Shown: positions 1-7,962, counted from the stretch's first letter. The stretch: DNA of 41,196 nt from Lentisphaerota bacterium (GCA_018676675.1 JABHEG010000023.1:1-41196), one strand, 5' to 3'. Notes: generated by a model not told the origin, from the letters alone. Program-made: numbers and translations.

Positions 1-1592
1 CGATAGGCTTCATACAGTCTATCGATGGTTGTTGTGTGACAGACATTCCGTGAACACTCGGAATCCATGAAGCGCTGCAGCAGATCCTGCGACTCGCGGT
101 ACAGCTTTGTTTCCTCCAGCACCGCCTTCGGGGTATCTAATCCGTTCTTTTGCCAGTCCTTACACCCCTTCAGTGCCCAATTCAGAATGCCGGGCAGTTC
201 GAGCTCCAGCTTTTCTTCGAGATGCTTGTCGTCCTGGTCATCCGGAACTCGGATGCGAAAAGGGATGAGGCGCATTCGACGCCAGATCCCGACATCAGTC
301 CCTTGTATCCGAGGACGGTGATTTGTAGCCAGGATGATCTTGTGGGTAGGATCGAATTCGAAGAAGTCCTGCCTCATCCTACGGGCTCGAAGTCTGTCTC
401 CCCCAGTAAGCTGCTTTACCAACGCCTCCGAGAGCATTCGGCCAGGATCGTTTTCCTGGCAGACTACGAGTCGCCTGTCCCGAAGGTCCGTTAAGCCGGT
501 GGGATGCTTATGTCCACCGGACTTCGCCTGTAGAAGAAGGTCTGACTCCCCCTGTATGGCGTGGTTCCCTAGCAGTCGCAGGAAGGTGTTTGTGATCGTG
601 CTCTTCCCATTGGCACCAGTACCGTGAAACACGAAGATGCACTGTTCGGAAACATCACCCGTGAGGAAGTAGCCGAATGCCCTTTGCAGGTATCCAATTA
701 ACTCGCTATCTCCGTCCATCGCCGTCTTCAGTAGCGAATCCCACAGCGGGGCTTTTGCACCAGGGCGATAGGTTACCGGGGCCAGTGTCGTAAGCCTATG
801 CTTAGGACTGTGTGGCAGTAGCTTGCCAGTGCGCAGGTCAATCGCACCATTTTCGCAGGTTAGCAGGAAAGGCTCCCGATTGAAGTTGCCACCCGGAACA
901 GCGAGTTCATCCCGTGCCAGACCAACAAGCGAGTTGATTCGGTTCAGCGTTTCCGATGCCCTTGCGTGCTTCTCGATTCGGCCCTTTAGTGCCGGGTCTG
1001 ATGCCTCTTTGGCCTCTTTTCTGAGACTGCGGACAACCGCCTTAGCCCTTCTTGTAACGTGACAGTCTGAATCCACTTCCCAGTGCTTCCCACTCCAGGC
1101 CTGCCACCCTCCTCTTCCCTGGCAGTACGCGAGTTCGTCCTGGTATCGATCCACAAAGCGTTCAGCATTACCCATGTCTGTTAGAGACAGCACAGGCTCC
1201 TCTGCTGTGACTTGGGACTTGCTCGGACTCGATGACCGGCTTTTCTTCTGAAGGGGCTTCTTGGTCTGGGATTGTGTGGGATTAGCAGGGGATAGGGCCG
1301 CCTGCTCTTGCCCCTTCGCCGGTGTGATATTGAGGGCGACTGTCCGGTTGTCGACACAATCTGTTCCAGCAGTGCCTATAGTGCCAATGCTCACGTCTAT
1401 GTGGCACTGTCCCACACAGACGGGTATCTCTAGCGAAACACCTACTCTTGGAACACTGATCCCATTTGATCCCGTATCCTCTGGGATTGGGCTTTCATCA
1501 TGCTCAACTGCCGTATTTGCACTGGTCTTTTGGTTTGAATTTCTATCTTTTTCAACTACAGTATATCTAGGAGCTTTCTTAAGGTTAGCCAT
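1..1592 (-). CDS. Phage/plasmid primase-helicase, D5/P4 family (C-terminus cut by window edge)
   Basis: The minus-strand frame from the ATG at 1590-1592 is open to base 1, giving 530 residues without a stop. Residues 1-135 are Ser/Pro/Thr-rich and look disordered. A D5 N-terminal-like region starts at M140 (GNAERFVDRY) and includes LLTCENGAIDL near 247. The superfamily 3 helicase core follows: Walker A GTGANGKST with K330, an acidic Walker B-like QEND (E380), and the sensor LATNHRP with N424. Proteins of this family unwind DNA at origins of phages, satellites and plasmids. No primase catalytic domain is visible in this part, so priming may lie in another gene. AAGGA lies 12 nt before the start. 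The excisionase-like gene is 125 nt upstream in the same direction. The assignment to the D5/P4 family is firm; whether the element is prophage, satellite or plasmid-derived cannot be told. Confidence 0.9.
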   Translation of the reverse strand, partial: MANLKKAPRYTVVEKDRNSNQKTSANTAVEHDESPIPEDTGSNGISVPRVGVSLEIPVCVGQCHIDVSIGTIGTAGTDCVDNRTVALNITPAKGQEQAALSPANPTQSQTKKPLQKKSRSSSPSKSQVTAEEPVLSLTDMGNAERFVDRYQDELAYCQGRGGWQAWSGKHWEVDSDCHVTRRAKAVVRSLRKEAKEASDPALKGRIEKHARASETLNRINSLVGLARDELAVPGGNFNREPFLLTCENGAIDLRTGKLLPHSPKHRLTTLAPVTYRPGAKAPLWDSLLKTAMDGDSELIGYLQRAFGYFLTGDVSEQCIFVFHGTGANGKSTITNTFLRLLGNHAIQGESDLLLQAKSGGHKHPTGLTDLRDRRLVVCQENDPGRMLSEALVKQLTGGDRLRARRMRQDFFEFDPTHKIILATNHRPRIQGTDVGIWRRMRLIPFRIRVPDDQDDKHLEEKLELELPGILNWALKGCKDWQKNGLDTPKAVLEETKLYRESQDLLQRFMDSECSRNVCHTTTIDRLYEAY

Positions 1593-1717
1593 GTGACTTT
1601 AGTTCCTTTACCTGTCCCCGCCCTTTCCCGGCGGGGATTTCCTTTGGTCCCTTTGTAAGTGCGTGGGACCGACGCTTCTCTATGTCTATTCATACTCTCG
1701 TTTCCTCTAGCTGTTCT

Positions 1718-2011
1718 TTACGAATTGCGTCTTTCTCCGGAAAGAAGCTCTTCTACCTCTTCTCTCCTGAATCTGGCTAACTTTCCCCACTTCAGCCTTC
1801 TGAGCTTTCCCTGCCGTATGAAGTTGTAGATTGAACTGCGGCTGCAGTCCATCTTTTCCATCACATCCTCAAACGTGAGGTACTCTTTCTCCGGGGGATT
1901 CATCCTCTCTTTCAGTTCCAGGACTACTTCCGTTAGTTCTCTAACGACGTCAGTGAATCCGGTTAGCCATTTTTCGATCTCGCTTCTTGCTGTGTTTTCG
2001 TTTGTGCTCAT
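1718..2011 (-). CDS. Excisionase-family helix-turn-helix DNA-binding protein
   Basis: A 97-residue protein. Residues 10-36 form a Leu/Val/Glu-rich amphipathic helix that could dimerise. Residues 45-91 match the HTH_17/excisionase pattern: LTFEDVMEKM, then CSRSSIYNFI as helix-turn-helix, then the GKLRRLKWGKLARF wing and EEVEELL. Such small MerR-like proteins act as recombination directionality factors or as repressors in mobile elements. The start is supported by AAAAGGAGA 6 nt upstream of the ATG. It lies just upstream of the D5 helicase gene and behind a near-consensus promoter at 2130-2158, so it probably leads that operon and may control it. Xis and repressor roles cannot be distinguished from sequence. 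Confidence 0.85.
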   Translation of the reverse strand: MSTNENTARSEIEKWLTGFTDVVRELTEVVLELKERMNPPEKEYLTFEDVMEKMDCSRSSIYNFIRQGKLRRLKWGKLARFRREEVEELLSGERRNS

Positions 2012-2129
2012 GTCGCTTCTCCTTTTTGGTTTTTGAGCGTAATTGTCGGGGGAATAGAAGCGGGTGAGCGGGAGGAGAAGCGGTAATGCAGAAAGGATGG
2101 GAGGAACGATATTGTCCTCAATACAGTAT

Positions 2130-2158
2130 AGTATACATGCCGATATTTATGTGTGCAA
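2130..2158 (-). promoter_or_regulatory. Sigma70-type promoter for the HTH/D5 helicase operon
   Basis: Read on the minus strand: -35 TTGCAC (2158-2153), a 17-bp spacer, and -10 TATACT (2135-2130). It sits in a markedly AT-rich patch (about 2110-2240) and leaves a leader of about 110 nt before the ATG at 2011. Overlapping TATAC repeats around the -10 could be part of an operator. The call rests on pattern only. Confidence 0.6.
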
Positions 2159-2458
2159 ATAAAAAAGTGTATTGACCGTGCATTTTGTTTGTAAGTTGTT
2201 CGGTAGTTTTATGTTCTACATTTGTCGAGACCGTTTTTACTTCCCGGACATGAATCCAGATAGGAAACTCCTGTTTGATTCTTCCCATGTGAACGTCAGG
2301 AAACACCGTTGGAAAGCGGGTGGGATTGCCGTTGGGTGACACGTCGAACCAATCCTCAAGGGGTTCCCACCTGAGCCGTCAGATTAGCCGGAGTTGTGGC
2401 CAAGAAGAGCTGACGACGTCGGGTCGTTGTCGAGGCCCTGACCGTCGGGCTCACAGTC

Positions 2459-2487
2459 TTGACTATGGTTGACCCGCCTCATATTGT
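2459..2487 (+). promoter_or_regulatory. Candidate promoter for the 2735 gene
   Basis: -35 TTGACT (2459-2464), 17-bp spacer, -10 TATTGT (2482-2487). If used, it would give a leader of about 240 nt before the ATG at 2735. That leader contains four short hairpins (see the entry at 2521-2667). Confidence 0.4.
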
Positions 2488-2520
2488 ATAAGTAAGGCTG
2501 TTGATGCCCGCAACAGGTCG

Positions 2521-2667
2521 GGTCAGACAGACCGTGCTCTTTGAGAACTTGACCAGCTTTTATCGGCTGGGTGTCGCATACCGGTATGTGTGCGACCAGT
2601 GATCTCGCAGTGGTCCAGGGGTACATATCCAACCTCACATAATGCATAAGGGTTCCATCGTGAACCC
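2521..2667 (+). other. Hairpin-rich leader upstream of the 2735 gene
   Basis: Four successive inverted repeats are visible. GGTC/GACC is at 2521-2533. CCAGC/GCTGG is at 2553-2570 with an 8-nt loop. GTCGCA/TGCGAC is at 2573-2596 and encloses the perfect palindrome CATACCGGTATG. GGGTTC/GAACCC is at 2650-2667 with a 6-nt loop. No tRNA or known riboswitch pattern was recognised. The stretch could be a regulatory leader, a small RNA, or a recombination or replication site of the mobile element. Apart from this and the promoters, nothing coding is supported in 2012-2734. Confidence 0.4.
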
Positions 2668-2734
2668 CGATAGCAGCTACGTGGAGTCAGCCCGGACCGA
2701 GAGTCGGAGAATGCTCAATACAAGGAGAAATCTA

Positions 2735-3217
2735 ATGTATGAGCACGCAAAGACTCTCGCACAAAGCGAGAGCACAGCTACGGAGCTCAAAGCTTCGCAG
2801 CTGACCGTCGGGACGTTTTCGGCACTTGTGCCAGAAGATGTCGGAGTGCTGAAGAAGGTCCAAGACGCTGATGGGAATGAGAGCTACTGGTTCGAGCCAT
2901 CTGATGGCTCGAAGAAACTGCTCTTCGATGCAAACAAGGCTGGGCGACTGAAGCCCATGTCGGGTTGTGCTCGCAAACTTGGCGATCTTGGTATCCTTCC
3001 GAAGATTTCCACGCACCCCCAACCCAAAGACTACGCTTCAGAGAAGTGGTGGTTCGACTATGCCAACCGGCATGGTATCGACCCTGATGATCTGAGGAAG
3101 ATGTCGGAGGTGCTGCAGAAAGCGGCAAAGCTAAGGGCCCAAAGAGCTCTGGGCGATGCTGTTGCAGCAGCGGGAGGCATGGATAAGCTCAGGCAACTGA
3201 TGGAAAGGGCCGGATAG
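2735..3217 (+). CDS. Hypothetical protein of the mobile-element region
   Basis: A 160-residue protein of unrecognised family. The frame opens earlier (2642), but the ATG at 2735 is preceded by AAGGAG at 7-nt spacing, so this start is preferred; the extra upstream codons run through a hairpin. The protein is hydrophilic. Its middle has an aromatic stretch (KWWFDYANRHGIDPDDL), and the last 40 residues are Ala/Lys/Leu-rich helix ending in GGMDKLRQLMERAG. No signal peptide or membrane segment is seen. It is transcribed away from the D5/HTH pair and is followed 29 bp later by a strong terminator, so it is probably monocistronic. Good codon structure, a ribosome site and a terminator make it likely real; no function can be offered. 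Confidence 0.7.
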   Translation: MYEHAKTLAQSESTATELKASQLTVGTFSALVPEDVGVLKKVQDADGNESYWFEPSDGSKKLLFDANKAGRLKPMSGCARKLGDLGILPKISTHPQPKDYASEKWWFDYANRHGIDPDDLRKMSEVLQKAAKLRAQRALGDAVAAAGGMDKLRQLMERAG

Positions 3218-3246
3218 CCTCGATGGGCTTCTAACTGAAGCCGATA

Positions 3247-3285
3247 GCCTCCCTCAGCCCCGTGTTGGGGGAGGCACCTTTTTTT
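3247..3285 (+). terminator. Rho-independent terminator after the 2735 gene
   Basis: GCCTCCC (3247-3253) pairs with GGGAGGC (3269-3275). A run of seven T residues follows at 3279-3285. It lies 29 bp past the stop codon at 3217. Confidence 0.85.
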
Positions 3286-3289
3286 CTCA

Positions 3290-3443
3290 GACAGGAGTCA
3301 GCTTGGCGAGGCATTGCCAGGCAATTGGCTTCTTCGCGTGTGGTCAAGTCGAACCAAAGCCAATCAGGTAATTCACCTCCAAACGACAATCAACCTTTCA
3401 CTCAATCGACCCGATCCTGGGAAACTGGGGTCGGGTCCTTTTT
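3290..3443 (+). ncRNA. Candidate small RNA ending in a rho-independent terminator
   Basis: This stretch has no convincing gene yet ends in a good terminator: GACCCGA (3408-3414) pairs with TCGGGTC (3431-3437) and is followed by CTTTTTG. Upstream are ATTGGCTT/AAGCCAAT (3324-3331 with 3357-3364), the tight repeat ATTGCC-A-GGCAAT just before it, and AGGT/ACCT around 3366-3378. No clear promoter was found between this and the preceding terminator, so it could also be a processed 3' product of readthrough. The rest of 3218-3713 holds no gene I can support. Confidence 0.35.
3408..3443 (+). terminator. Second rho-independent terminator
   Basis: A 7-bp perfect GC-rich stem (GACCCGA/TCGGGTC) with a 16-nt loop and an immediate T5 run. 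No protein-coding gene ends just upstream. Confidence 0.7.
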
Positions 3444-3713
3444 GTGCTGCCATGGGTCTCAAGGTCCGGGCATCCCCAAGTACCACGGGCATCCCTTCAA
3501 CTACTATGGCCAATCCATCAACCCGGGCCGCCGACTTGCGCGCCGCCAATCGGACCAGTACAATTTCCAGTACAAAAACCGTCGGGATCGGTAGCCGAGG
3601 TCCTCATCGGCTAGGCACGAATCAGCCCGAGGGGCAATTTACAGGCCCGGGATCGTTTCCCTCACCGCCCACCATCTCTCCTCTCCTCGGTCCTCGCTGT
3701 GGTGCACTGTGGT

Positions 3714-4544
3714 TCAGCGTTTCTTGGTGGCATCGACTTGTCCCTCAGCGGTGTAGATCATGCTGCTGCCGTCTGCGGGGCTGTTGAGAACGGCTATGCC
3801 GACGTCTTTCTCGTCGACACGTGCGGAGCCGAACCTAGCCGCGATCTTGCGATCAGCCCCGTGAACGGTCAGCCCCATTGTGCTACCTTCTTTCACCAGA
3901 AGCTGAAGGCGTTCACATCCGCTTCGATCAGACAGACTGACGCTGCTTCCGGCGGCTTGGCTGTCCGACTTGGTGGCGCTGGACTCGGCCGCAAGCTGTC
4001 GCTTTCCCGTGGGGTCGTGGAAAACCAACCGGTTCAGTCCAGCGCAACTGGTCAGTTCGATGCCCCTCTTCCCTGCCGAGGTGGCGGTTGGGTTAAAGAG
4101 TGACAATCGCGGGAACGCACCACTCTCTCCCTCCCCCTTCACCGGTCCCAGCTCGGCGAGCTCTGTACCATCGTCATCGACAAGCACAAGCCTTCTTGTC
4201 GTGATGACATCAAAAACGTCCGGAAGGGCAGGGCCAGCCGTCGGCACTTCATCGGCGAGTGGTCGCGGATTGTCGGCAACGGGGGGGGGCGAGGGTCTGA
4301 AGAGGGCAACGGACAGGGCTGCCGTCGCCAGCGCGAAGTTCAGCATGAGACTGATGTAGAGGAGGCATGACTTGGGGGATGTCGTGGCTTCCTCAGCCCT
4401 TCTTGCCGCTCGTGTCGTTGGAGGGCCGGGGACGGCAATCTCCTCGCTGCACCGAGGACACTCCATGGTTCTTCCTGCAAGCTCGGCTGGTGCTTCGGTC
4501 ACGAAATGGCAGCCTTTGCAGACCAGGTCGATCTGTTCGTTCAT
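3714..4544 (-). CDS. Membrane-anchored zinc-ribbon protein of unknown function
   Basis: A 276-residue protein. The N-terminus carries a zinc ribbon with C9-x2-C12 and C29-x2-C32. An Arg/Ala/Thr-rich linker follows, then one membrane segment near residues 58-82 (LLYISLMLNFALATAALSVA). The remaining 190 residues are predicted outside the cytoplasm. They show repeated short beta-type motifs such as RRLVLVDDDGTELAELG and LNRLVFHDPTGK, which resemble strands of a repeated beta fold. The topology suggests that an internal metal-bound module is linked to an external sensor or scaffold; this is inference. AGGA lies 5 nt before the ATG. The gene is divergent from the URO-D-like gene at 4790. Confidence 0.75.
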   Translation of the reverse strand: MNEQIDLVCKGCHFVTEAPAELAGRTMECPRCSEEIAVPGPPTTRAARRAEEATTSPKSCLLYISLMLNFALATAALSVALFRPSPPPVADNPRPLADEVPTAGPALPDVFDVITTRRLVLVDDDGTELAELGPVKGEGESGAFPRLSLFNPTATSAGKRGIELTSCAGLNRLVFHDPTGKRQLAAESSATKSDSQAAGSSVSLSDRSGCERLQLLVKEGSTMGLTVHGADRKIAARFGSARVDEKDVGIAVLNSPADGSSMIYTAEGQVDATKKR

Positions 4545-4712
4545 GTTTCCTGTCGCCTTTCCGTTATGCCTCGTGCGAGCTCCACGGATTGTGCCCTGGG
4601 GTGTCGTTCAGACGTTCTCTTGCCGCGATCTGGAGGAGACACGCCGTCGTGCGTCGGTTGCTCGCGGTGCCAAACAAACACTTGTGGATGCCGGCAGCCG
4701 ACCAGTGGGGTG

Positions 4713-4741
4713 TTGACATCCTGTGGCCGTGCGTCTAAGAT
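4713..4741 (+). promoter_or_regulatory. Sigma70-type promoter for the URO-D-like gene
   Basis: -35 TTGACA (4713-4718), exactly 17 bp, -10 TAAGAT (4736-4741). The expected start near 4748 leaves a leader of about 40 nt before the ATG at 4790. Confidence 0.7.
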
Positions 4742-4789
4742 GGGGCATTGGCGAGTATCCTTACCTTTGCCTACCAGGAGTTTTTACTC

Positions 4790-6217
4790 ATGCCAGCCGA
4801 CATGGCCCAGCTCTACGACCAGCGTCTCCGCCGTTATCTCACAGCTCTGCGCAATGAGAAACCTGACTGTGTGCCGATCCGGCCCTTTGCGGCTGAGTTT
4901 ACGGCGAAATTTGGCGGGTATACCTGCCAAGAGGTAACTCACGATTACAGCAAGGCCTTCGAGGCCGTATGTACGTGCGCTTCGGCCTTCGATTGGGATG
5001 CTGTGGTGGCCAACATGGTCTACGTCTGGACCGGACTCACTCAGGCCATCGGGTTACGTTACTATGCCGTGCCTGGCATCGATATTCCTGCTGACACGGG
5101 CTTCCAGTACATCGAGCCGCCTGAAGGTCAAGCCTTCATGCAGGCCGACGAGTACGATCAGCTCATCGATGATCCCACAGGATTCCTCCTCAACGTCTGG
5201 CTGCCCAGAGTCGCCCAGGATGTGAGCCCGATGGGAGAGGCCACTTCTCCCGGGAACAACCTCTCTTTCCTCAAGGGCGGCATGGCGATGCTGTCCTACT
5301 TCAACGCCTTTGGTCCGCAGTGCGAGCGACTGCGCAACGAGTGTGGCATGCCATCGGCCATTGCCGGGATCTTCAAGGCCCCCTTTGATATCATCGCAGA
5401 CAAATTGCGCGGGTATCTGGGCTTGACGATGGATCTCTTCGAGCGTCCGGAGAAAGTGCTGGCAGCTTGTGAGGCCCTGATGCCGCACCTACTGCACGTG
5501 GCGGCGTCGACCGCCGATCCTGCGCATCAGGTCCCGATCGGCTTCTGGATGCACCGAGGGTGTGTCCCCTTTATCTCCCCCGACCAGTTCGATCGCTACT
5601 ATTGGGCCACCTTGAAGCCGATCATAGAGGAGCTTTGGAGCCGTGGTCACCAGGTCATGTTCTATGCGGAGGGCGATTGGAAAGCGCATCTTGAGAGTTT
5701 CGCCGAACTCCCTGAACGGAGCATCGTCTATCACGTTGATCAGGGGGATATTTTCGATGTTCATCGTCGACTGGGCGACAAGTTCTGTCTGAGCGGCGGC
5801 ATCCCCAATGCTGTCCTTGGTTACGGGACGCCGGACGATGTGCGGGAGCACTGCCGCAAGGTGATAGACGGGGTGGCTCAGGACGGCGGTTACATTATGG
5901 ATGCCAGCGCCATCATTCAGAATGATGCGCGCATCGAGAACATGCAGGCCCTGACGGACTTTACCCGCGACTACGGGGCCTACGACGGCCCAGCTTACGC
6001 GCTCGATCTGGCGGACGAACGCGTGGTCAGCGGCGGGGAGAGCCTGATTCCCGATCCTGTTCCCCCGCGCCCGGGGCCAGGTGTGTGTGTGCCGTGGGAG
6101 GCCAAGCGCCAGGAGCTTCCCCCAATCACGGGTGACAGTGGGCTGGTCCAGGCCGTATGGGAAGATGTGGACGGCTTGGCCAACATGTACATCTGGCAGT
6201 GCCTACTGTCGTTCTGA
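4790..6217 (+). CDS. URO-D-superfamily protein (uroporphyrinogen decarboxylase / corrinoid methyltransferase-like)
   Basis: A 475-residue protein. The frame is open from 4748, but AGGAG 9 nt before the ATG at 4790 marks the better start. The sequence has the URO-D barrel pattern: early RPFAAEF and QEVTHDY, a central GFWMHRGCVPFISPDQFDRYYW block (the substrate-lobe region in MtaA/CmuA-like relatives), IEELWSRGHQVMFYAEGDW, and late LSGGIPNAVLGYGTPDDVREHC with GGYIMDAS. True HemE enzymes are about 350 residues and carry a conserved N-terminal PxWxMRQAGR motif, which is absent here. A methyl-transfer or demethylation role on an unknown substrate is therefore more likely than haem synthesis. It is monocistronic behind its own promoter and convergent with the channel gene. 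A second, shorter family member is at 25264. Confidence 0.8.
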   Translation: MPADMAQLYDQRLRRYLTALRNEKPDCVPIRPFAAEFTAKFGGYTCQEVTHDYSKAFEAVCTCASAFDWDAVVANMVYVWTGLTQAIGLRYYAVPGIDIPADTGFQYIEPPEGQAFMQADEYDQLIDDPTGFLLNVWLPRVAQDVSPMGEATSPGNNLSFLKGGMAMLSYFNAFGPQCERLRNECGMPSAIAGIFKAPFDIIADKLRGYLGLTMDLFERPEKVLAACEALMPHLLHVAASTADPAHQVPIGFWMHRGCVPFISPDQFDRYYWATLKPIIEELWSRGHQVMFYAEGDWKAHLESFAELPERSIVYHVDQGDIFDVHRRLGDKFCLSGGIPNAVLGYGTPDDVREHCRKVIDGVAQDGGYIMDASAIIQNDARIENMQALTDFTRDYGAYDGPAYALDLADERVVSGGESLIPDPVPPRPGPGVCVPWEAKRQELPPITGDSGLVQAVWEDVDGLANMYIWQCLLSF

Positions 6218-6284
6218 CCCCCTTACAGCACGAGTTTCAGAAGCGACCTGTGCCCAACTGACCGGGCAAACGGGTACCTATGTC

Positions 6285-7322
6285 CTATGCCGGTCTTCCG
6301 GCCGCCACCAGGATCGCTTTGTCACCCGCTTCCACCGCGAAGTCTGCCCCTGGCATCAGGTGGTTGTCCTCCTGCCGCCGCACGCCGAGCACCAAGGCTC
6401 GCTCCGCTGCAAATCGCTCCCGTAGCTGTTGGTAGCGGGAGCAATCCTCGGGAATATCCACGATGTAGAACTGCTTCCCGTGTCTATTGCTGGTGAGTTC
6501 AGCCACAATGTCCCCCACGCCGGGGTCCTGGAGTTCTTGAACAAGCATCTGCCCGGTGAGGGAAGCCAGGCAGACGACGCTGTCGCAGTTCGCTCTCCGG
6601 AAGAAGACGTCATTGTCCGGCTTCATGCACTCGACAACCGTGTAGGTCTCGGGAAAGACACTGTCGATAGTGAGGGCGATGCGGAGGTTGCGGTTGTCGG
6701 AGTTCTGCGGATCAGTTGGGTCAGCGAGGATGATGATTGCCCGGGCCTCGGCGATGTTTGCCTGCTCGAGGACTTTGTCTGACGCCGGGTCGCCCCGGAC
6801 AAAATGAGTCCGGCTGTCCTGGCAGTCCCCGGGCAACTCATCGAGGTGTTCGTCGACCACGATGATGTGTGCATTCTCGGTCGAAGCATCTCTGCGGACT
6901 TCTGCGGCGACCTTCAGCAGGGCGTCGACTCCTGTAAAATGGCAGATGATGACGTGCCCGGACTCCTCAATATCTTTCATGCCCTTTGCCTCCTTTATTC
7001 GTGATTCCAGAATTGCCGTTGCTACGAGCGAGAGCAGATAGCCCAGGATGCTGACGCCCAATATCATGGTTGGGAAGCCAACGATGAGGCGTCCCGCTAC
7101 GCTGGTCGGGAAGAAGTCGCCGTACCCAACCGTTGTCATGGTGACCACAGCCCACCAGAAGGCATCAATCCAGCTGAGGTCGGGGCTTGCGGGCAGCTCG
7201 AAGTACATGTAGCCCGTCACGGCGAAAACCAACAGCGCGATGAAGAACACAGCCACGCTGATATGCTGACGCCGAGTGACGCTCCCGATCCTCTTGCAGA
7301 GGGAGAATAGCAGTCTAATCAT
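6285..7322 (-). CDS. Two-TM potassium channel with RCK (TrkA-N) domain
   Basis: A 345-residue protein. Membrane segments are at 22-40 and 76-103 with a pore loop between. The selectivity filter TVGYGD is at 64-69. A cytoplasmic RCK/TrkA-N domain begins near 122 (HVIICHFTGVDALL) and continues through IIVVDEH, ARAIIILAD and YTVVECM; a second, TrkA-C-like part ends the protein. The nucleotide-binding Gly pattern is less canonical than in typical TrkA. This is an MthK/Kch-type K+ channel gated from the cytoplasm. The start is taken at the second Met because GGAGAG lies 7-8 nt upstream; it overlaps the nuclease gene by 8 bp, which implies translational coupling. It is the last gene of the eight-gene DUF350 operon. 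A weak hairpin (6251-6268) without a T-run lies downstream. Confidence 0.9.
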   Translation of the reverse strand: MIRLLFSLCKRIGSVTRRQHISVAVFFIALLVFAVTGYMYFELPASPDLSWIDAFWWAVVTMTTVGYGDFFPTSVAGRLIVGFPTMILGVSILGYLLSLVATAILESRIKEAKGMKDIEESGHVIICHFTGVDALLKVAAEVRRDASTENAHIIVVDEHLDELPGDCQDSRTHFVRGDPASDKVLEQANIAEARAIIILADPTDPQNSDNRNLRIALTIDSVFPETYTVVECMKPDNDVFFRRANCDSVVCLASLTGQMLVQELQDPGVGDIVAELTSNRHGKQFYIVDIPEDCSRYQQLRERFAAERALVLGVRRQEDNHLMPGADFAVEAGDKAILVAAGRPA

Positions 7323-7962
7323 TGTCCCTCTCCTCATTCCAAAGGGTTTTCAGCATCTGAGCGCGTCCCTTGATTCGGCTGTCGCTCCACAGCCCTGCGC
7401 TATTATTGACGGCGGCTTGTTCGGCCTCCAGGTAACGTTCCATCTGGGCGAAATCGAAACGGGTATAGACCAGTGTGTATCCTCGTTTGATGAGGTCCTC
7501 TGACAGGTTCAGGGTGAAGTTTCCCTCCTTGTCCTTGAGCAACAAGCTGCCCAGGAGGCGTCCCTTGGTGTCGACACGTTTGGGATCCAGGACGAGTTGA
7601 GCTTGCTGGTCCATGGCAGTGGACTTCAGATACTCGAAGCAGATCTTCCCGTACTCTGAAAGCAGGGGGTCGCTCACAGTCGCGTCGAATGACTTAATCC
7701 CGACGAGGCGGAGGACGGTTTTCCCCCCGAGCCGATTGAGCAGCAGGATCTCGTCACCATCGACGATTCCGGAAATTTGCACGATCTCTCCCTCGTGGAA
7801 GGCCTCCGGGGCGTTGGTCTTGAGGGTCCGACGGGTTCGGTGGACGCCGATGTAGAACCAGAGCGACGCCAGAATGAGCACGCAGGACAGCATGTCGAGG
7901 AAGTGCCGCGAGGCGAAGCTCATAACCCGCTTGGCGACCCGATCATGTGGTTCATATTCCAA
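7315..7962 (-). CDS. Membrane-anchored SNase-like (thermonuclease-fold) protein
   Basis: About 215 residues. One membrane segment lies at about 21-41 (FLDMLSCVLILASLWFYIGV), followed by a staphylococcal-nuclease-like domain. VDGDEILLLNRLGGKTVLRLVGIKSFD corresponds to the DGDT...VRLxGID core. TKGRLLGSLLL keeps the second catalytic Arg position. The C-terminus (YLEAEQAAVNNSAGLW) is typical. The usual PE after GID is replaced (FDAT), so nuclease activity is uncertain and the domain could instead bind ligands. The best ribosome site, GGAGG at about 7-nt spacing, points to a TTG start at 7962; this overlaps the end of the ANL gene by 11 bp. The first in-frame ATG is at M14 of this model. It sits between the ANL enzyme and the K+ channel in the same operon. 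Confidence 0.75.
   Translation of the reverse strand: MEYEPHDRVAKRVMSFASRHFLDMLSCVLILASLWFYIGVHRTRRTLKTNAPEAFHEGEIVQISGIVDGDEILLLNRLGGKTVLRLVGIKSFDATVSDPLLSEYGKICFEYLKSTAMDQQAQLVLDPKRVDTKGRLLGSLLLKDKEGNFTLNLSEDLIKRGYTLVYTRFDFAQMERYLEAEQAAVNNSAGLWSDSRIKGRAQMLKTLWNEERDND

Noticed and set aside
2118..2342. 74-residue minus-strand frame upstream of the HTH gene
   Set aside because: It overlaps the HTH promoter, lacks a ribosome site and has no protein-like composition.
2384..2647. 87-residue minus-strand frame
   Set aside because: It runs through the hairpins and the promoter on the opposite strand; no ribosome site.
3262..3594. 110-residue plus frame ending in a protein-like stretch (GIPKYHGHPFNYYGQ)
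   Set aside because: Its only Met lies in the first terminator and the frame crosses the second; the stretch might be a gene remnant but cannot be supported.
6251..6268. Hairpin TGCCC/GGGCA as terminator between convergent genes
   Set aside because: Only five base pairs and no T-run on either strand.
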